Shown: positions 36,059-38,898 of the stretch, piece after piece
How the letters are laid out: every line of letters begins with the position of its first letter
How positions within the stretch are numbered: position 1 is the first letter of the stretch
Origin: a virus
Direction: 5' to 3' (one strand)
IMG/VR virus record: IMGVR_UViG_3300044858_002126
Span: 1 to 38,898 of that record
DNA: 38,898 nt
Made by a program: the position numbers and the translations under genes
The notes under the pieces: model-generated
What the model was told of the DNA's origin: nothing
The model's database searches: none
Seen by the model: only the letters and a program-made list of their open reading frames with translations

Positions 36059-38451
36059 GGCGGAACCTACCCGGCATGGATGAGGCATGGCGGCAGGTCC
36101 GCGCCGCCGCGCTCAAGGCGGGCGGCGAGACATGGCGGGCGTGGATCGACGCGCACCCCGGCGGGGTGCCGACACTCGCGGAGATAGGCGCGTCGGTCAT
36201 GCGCAAGCGCGAGGCGATGGACGCGAGGCGGGCAGCGCACAAGGCGCGCAAGGCAGCAGCCAAGCCGCCCCGCCCCGGTGGGGGGGTGGCAGGGGGACGC
36301 CGGGGTAGGGGGGGTGGGGTTCCGCAGTCCGGATCCCCCGGCCCTGCCGCGGCGTCGGAGTCCCACTCCGCTCTGCCTAACCCCTCCGCTCTGCCTAGCC
36401 CCTCCGATGCAGACGCATCGCAAGCACGGCCCTTCCTGCCGCCCGCCAAGCGCCCTCCTCCGAGTGGACCCGATAACCCGATTCTTGCGACTGGATTGAA
36501 GTATGTGCCTAAATCCAAGTCTGACAAGCCCTTGAAGAAAAAGCGTATGCTTGGAGCATGCGACAAGCATGCGTCAAGCAATGCGTCAAGCAATCAGCAA
36601 GCAATGCTTGTTGAATGCCCTCTACAACCACAACCACAACTACCCCCCCTACCCCCCCGAAGCGGGGGTGGGGGAGGGGAGGGGTTTGGAAATGGATCCC
36701 CCGGCACTTCCCTTGGTACGGATCCCCTTGGGGTCCCATCGTGGCCGACGGAGTTGGGTGCGCTGATGGAGTTGCGGGAGTTCATCCTGACGGCTGCGAG
36801 CGTTCAGGAGCGTTCGGACTTGGAGGCGTTGTTCCGGGAGGATCCTGCTGCGTGGCTGGCGTTGACGGCGTGGACCTACCGGGTGAAGGAGACTGGTCCT
36901 GACGGCAGGGAGCGTCCTGCGGCCGTCCGTGACGTTCCGTTCGTTCCGTGGCCCGTGCAGGTGTCCTCGATCCGCCGGATCGCTGCCTGCGTGCGTGACG
37001 GGCGTGACGTGGTGATCCGCAAGAGCCGTGACATGGGTGCGTCGTGGCTGGTGGTGGGGCTGGCTGCGTGGGGGTGGTTGTTTCACGGGTGGCAGAGTTT
37101 GCTCGTCAGCCGCGTGGAGGACAATGTCGACCGGACGGGTGACCCTGACTCGTTGTTCTGGAAGGTCGATTACATCCTTGCGAGCCAGCCGTCGTGGCTG
37201 TTGCCCTGTCCGGTGGACCAGATGCGCAAGGGCGGTTCCTTCCGGCAGCACATGGTCCTTCGGCATCCGACCAGCGGTGCCACGATCGCGGGACAGGCGA
37301 GCGGTGCGCATATCGGGCGCGGCGGTCGTCGGACGTTCGTGCTGTTCGACGAGTTCGCGGCGCTGGAGGACGACGAGGCTGCGTGGCGGTCGGCTTCGGA
37401 CACCACATCCTGCCGCATCGCGCTGTCGACCCCGATCGGTTACGGGACGCGGTACGACAAGTTGGTGCAGGAGGCGCGTGGCACGGGGAACCCCGAACTG
37501 GTCGAGATGCTGTACTGGCACCACCCCGAGAAGGCCAAGGGCGCGGAGACGAAGGTGGACTTCGACGGCACCGTAACGGGCGTCACCGGGGGAACTTACG
37601 TCTGGACGCCTTGGCTCGGGGACCAGTTGCGCAAGCGCGACAAGGTCGACTTGGCGCAGAACGTGTTCGCGGAGGCGATGGGTGCGGGTGCCGCGTTCTT
37701 CCCGAGCGTGGCGGTGACGGCCCACAGGCGGGAGTTCGGCAGGGAGCCGCGTCGGGCGAACTGGGTGAGCGGTCGGTGGGTGGACAGCCCGACCGGGCGG
37801 TGGCGTCTGTGGGGCGACCCGGAGGTGTCCTCGTACTCGGTGGGGATCGACCCCGCCTACGGGACGGGAAACCACGCCAGCGCGGTGGCGGTGCTGGACG
37901 CCTCGACCCGCAGGATGGTCGCCATGATGGTCGATGCCAACATCACGCCCGCGGACCTTGCCGCGGAGGTGGCTGACGTGTGCCGCGGCTGCTTCCGCGA
38001 GGCGGTGGTGGCGTGGGAGGTGAACGGCCCCGGCCAGAGCCTCCAGCGCGACTTCGAGGCGCAGCGGTTCCACCGCGTCTGGAAGCCCCGCAGGGAGGGG
38101 AAGTCGACCCACGGGATCGTCGACAGGATCGGGTGGGTGTCGAGCGAGCAGTCCAAGCGCCTCCTCCTCGGGAACCTCTCGCGTGCGGTGCAGCAGGGGG
38201 AGGTCGTCGTCCCCTGCACGGGAACCCTCGACGAGATGCTCGCCTACGTCCTCGACGGCAACGGCCGCGTCATCCCCGGCCGCCTGCGCGATGAGTCCAC
38301 GGGCGCGAGGGAGAACCACGGCGACCGCGTCATCGCCCTCGCCTTGGCATGGCTCGCCGCCGACGACGCACCCGTTCCCGGTCAGGAGGACGAGGTGTAC
38401 GCTGATGGCTCGGCTGGTGATCTCCTCAAGCACTGGGAGGTATTCCGATGA
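36055..38451 (+). CDS. Large terminase subunit with long N-terminal extension
   Basis: 798 residues from GTG 36055. The ATPase-nuclease core is clear: Walker-A-like RKSRDMGASW (322-331), Walker B VLFDEF (Asp432, Glu433), the ALSTPIG coupling segment, then nuclease acidic residues Asp599 (GIDPAYG), Glu655 (AWEVNGPG) and Asp757 (NHGDRV). It drives DNA translocation into the procapsid and cuts the concatemer. The first ~237 residues are unusual: a helical basic start, a Gly/Arg- and Pro/Ser-rich disordered part, then HASSNASSNQQ and LQPQPQLPPLPP encoded by the repeat element. ATG 36766 (MELREFIL) would give a normal-sized terminase, so the extension may be a separate protein or a fusion. Confidence 0.88.
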   Translation: MRRNLPGMDEAWRQVRAAALKAGGETWRAWIDAHPGGVPTLAEIGASVMRKREAMDARRAAHKARKAAAKPPRPGGGVAGGRRGRGGGVPQSGSPGPAAASESHSALPNPSALPSPSDADASQARPFLPPAKRPPPSGPDNPILATGLKYVPKSKSDKPLKKKRMLGACDKHASSNASSNQQAMLVECPLQPQPQLPPLPPRSGGGGGEGFGNGSPGTSLGTDPLGVPSWPTELGALMELREFILTAASVQERSDLEALFREDPAAWLALTAWTYRVKETGPDGRERPAAVRDVPFVPWPVQVSSIRRIAACVRDGRDVVIRKSRDMGASWLVVGLAAWGWLFHGWQSLLVSRVEDNVDRTGDPDSLFWKVDYILASQPSWLLPCPVDQMRKGGSFRQHMVLRHPTSGATIAGQASGAHIGRGGRRTFVLFDEFAALEDDEAAWRSASDTTSCRIALSTPIGYGTRYDKLVQEARGTGNPELVEMLYWHHPEKAKGAETKVDFDGTVTGVTGGTYVWTPWLGDQLRKRDKVDLAQNVFAEAMGAGAAFFPSVAVTAHRREFGREPRRANWVSGRWVDSPTGRWRLWGDPEVSSYSVGIDPAYGTGNHASAVAVLDASTRRMVAMMVDANITPADLAAEVADVCRGCFREAVVAWEVNGPGQSLQRDFEAQRFHRVWKPRREGKSTHGIVDRIGWVSSEQSKRLLLGNLSRAVQQGEVVVPCTGTLDEMLAYVLDGNGRVIPGRLRDESTGARENHGDRVIALALAWLAADDAPVPGQEDEVYADGSAGDLLKHWEVFR
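36278..36319 (+). repeat. G-run tract (possible G-quadruplex)
   Basis: At least five runs of four or more G separated by 1-5 bases, including GGGGTAGGGGGGGTGGGG, inside the terminase extension. A four-tetrad quadruplex could form on the plus strand. Confidence 0.6.
36545..36690 (+). repeat. Iteron/ACAACC/C-rich element, copy 2, in the terminase gene
   Basis: GCATGC-type units at 36556 and 36567, GCAATGC at 36578, then GCAATC and GCAATGC units at shorter spacing; followed by CTACAACCACAACCACAACT, CCCCCCCTACCCCCCC and a G-rich arm AGCGGGGGTGGGGGAGGGG. Order and sequence match the minus strand of 24232-24302. Confidence 0.8.
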
Positions 38452-38735
38452 TCGCGAACGCGGACAGGGTCAGGGATTGGGTCGACGAGCAGGGCATCAC
38501 GACGCTGTTCGCGGACGGGCTCGACGACGCGGTGATCGGAATAACGCGGGATTTGTCCTCCGGTGCCTACCGGGTCGTCTATGACACCCATCGCGTGGTC
38601 AACGTGCTGATGAACGAACACGGCATGGACTACGACGAGGCCGTGGAGCATCTGGAATGCAACATCGTGTCCGCGTACGTCGGGAACTCGACCCCCGTGT
38701 GGTCGTTCCTCCCGATCGCGGACGAGGACGAGTGA
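38448..38735 (+). CDS. Conserved small phage protein, 95 aa, unknown
   Basis: ATG 38448 overlaps the terminase stop. MIANADRVRDWVDEQGITTL is followed by FADGLDDAVIGITRDL, RVVYDTHRVVNVLMNEHGMD, YDEAVEHLECNIVSAYVG and TPVW. A similar layout, with L.DG.DDAIIG, a Y(D) strand and then EAxEFxEFNI, is widespread in small hypothetical proteins of many phages next to terminase. No function is known. The TGATG overlap couples it to the DUF6321-like gene. Confidence 0.65.
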   Translation: MIANADRVRDWVDEQGITTLFADGLDDAVIGITRDLSSGAYRVVYDTHRVVNVLMNEHGMDYDEAVEHLECNIVSAYVGNSTPVWSFLPIADEDE

Positions 38736-38898
38736 TGGCGAGGAAGCGCGGACCAAATCTCTCCGTCGGCAGGGGCGAGAAACTCCCCGTGTCGAAGGGC
38801 GCGGGGCTGACGGCCAAGGGCCGCGCCCGCTACAACCGCGCCACGGGCAGCAAGTTGCAGGCCCCGACCAAGGACAAGAACGATCCCCGCCACAGGTC
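38735..38898 (+). CDS. DUF6321-like small basic protein (5' part; continues at base 1)
   Basis: ATG 38735 overlaps the preceding TGA and opens MARKRGPNLSVGRGEK. The frame is cut by the end of the window. From 38753 on it repeats the left end, so the full gene is read by joining to 1-216. The last codons differ from the left copy (AAG AAC GAT CCC CGC against AAG GAC AAC CCG CGC), giving Asn-Asp in place of Asp-Asn. See the left-end entry for the protein. Confidence 0.75.
   Translation, partial: MARKRGPNLSVGRGEKLPVSKGAGLTAKGRARYNRATGSKLQAPTKDKNDPRHR
38753..38898. repeat. Right copy of terminal direct repeat
   Basis: 146 bases that repeat 1-146; 126 are identical and the last 20 contain five substitutions. 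Shows that the genome was assembled as a circle or has terminal redundancy. Confidence 0.9.

Noticed and set aside
1-38898. T7-type phage RNA polymerase promoters
   Set aside because: Looked for because of the T7-like virion genes; no repeated 20-base class of promoter was noticed and no such polymerase is encoded.

Overview
The window is a complete or nearly complete genome of a tailed double-stranded DNA phage, most likely a podovirus. About 146 bases at the right end repeat the left end, and one gene (the DUF6321-like gene) runs off the right edge and continues at base 1, so the sequence reads as a circle or circularly permuted map of about 38.75 kb. The DNA is GC-rich, genes are packed with ATGA, TGATG or GTGA overlaps, and GTG and TTG starts are used. 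No tRNA, rRNA, integrase, CRISPR array, DNA polymerase, RNA polymerase or recognisable endolysin gene was found. The host is bacterial; promoters of sigma-70 type (TTGACA with TATATT or TACNNT) suggest that early genes are read by host RNA polymerase. No taxon can be named from the sequence alone.

Layout. (1) Late/virion operon, plus strand, 35.5 kb through the junction to 23.84 kb: small terminase, large terminase with an unusual long N-terminal extension, a conserved small protein, a run of tiny basic proteins, portal, an FmdB-start-like small protein, scaffold-like protein, major capsid protein, decoration-like protein, tail-tube adaptor of gp11 type, spike/fibre genes, a small membrane-protein cluster that looks spanin-like, a modular tail fibre with an Mtd-like N terminus, a nozzle-like protein, and four internal virion/ejection proteins ending in a 2385-residue giant. 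The giant carries an HExxH motif, a lower-GC ADP-ribosyltransferase-like insert and C-terminal hydrophobic segments. (2) A single minus-strand gene (23.84-24.68 kb) for a DUF1376 replication protein, with iteron-like 11-bp repeats inside it. (3) A control region (24.68-24.95 kb) with divergent promoters that share a palindromic -35 region, a crossing-stem leader for the DUF1376 gene and a terminator in the rightward leader. (4) A rightward early/recombination operon (24.95-30.94 kb): metallophosphoesterase, SprT-like HELLH protein, PD-(D/E)XK exonuclease-like protein, ERF annealing protein with an SSB-like acidic tail, zinc-ribbon, HTH and RHH small proteins, RusA resolvase, another PD-(D/E)XK nuclease and an HNH nuclease. 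(5) A 467-base non-coding convergent region with three dyads and a strong terminator. (6) A leftward array of 12 small unknown genes (31.4-35.4 kb). Most are preceded by the same leader, an AACTGGAGA Shine-Dalgarno followed by CTGCC and ATG, and two related sigma-70 promoters drive the array.

The genes suggest a phage that borrows the host replisome, starts replication with a DUF1376-type protein, and processes DNA with an exonuclease/annealing/resolvase set before terminase packaging. The most unusual signals are at DNA level. An element of AAGCATGC-type iterons, an ACAACC tract and C-rich/G-rich arms is present both in the DUF1376 gene and in the large terminase gene, read in different frames. 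A repeated promoter-leader module is shared by the early operons on both strands.
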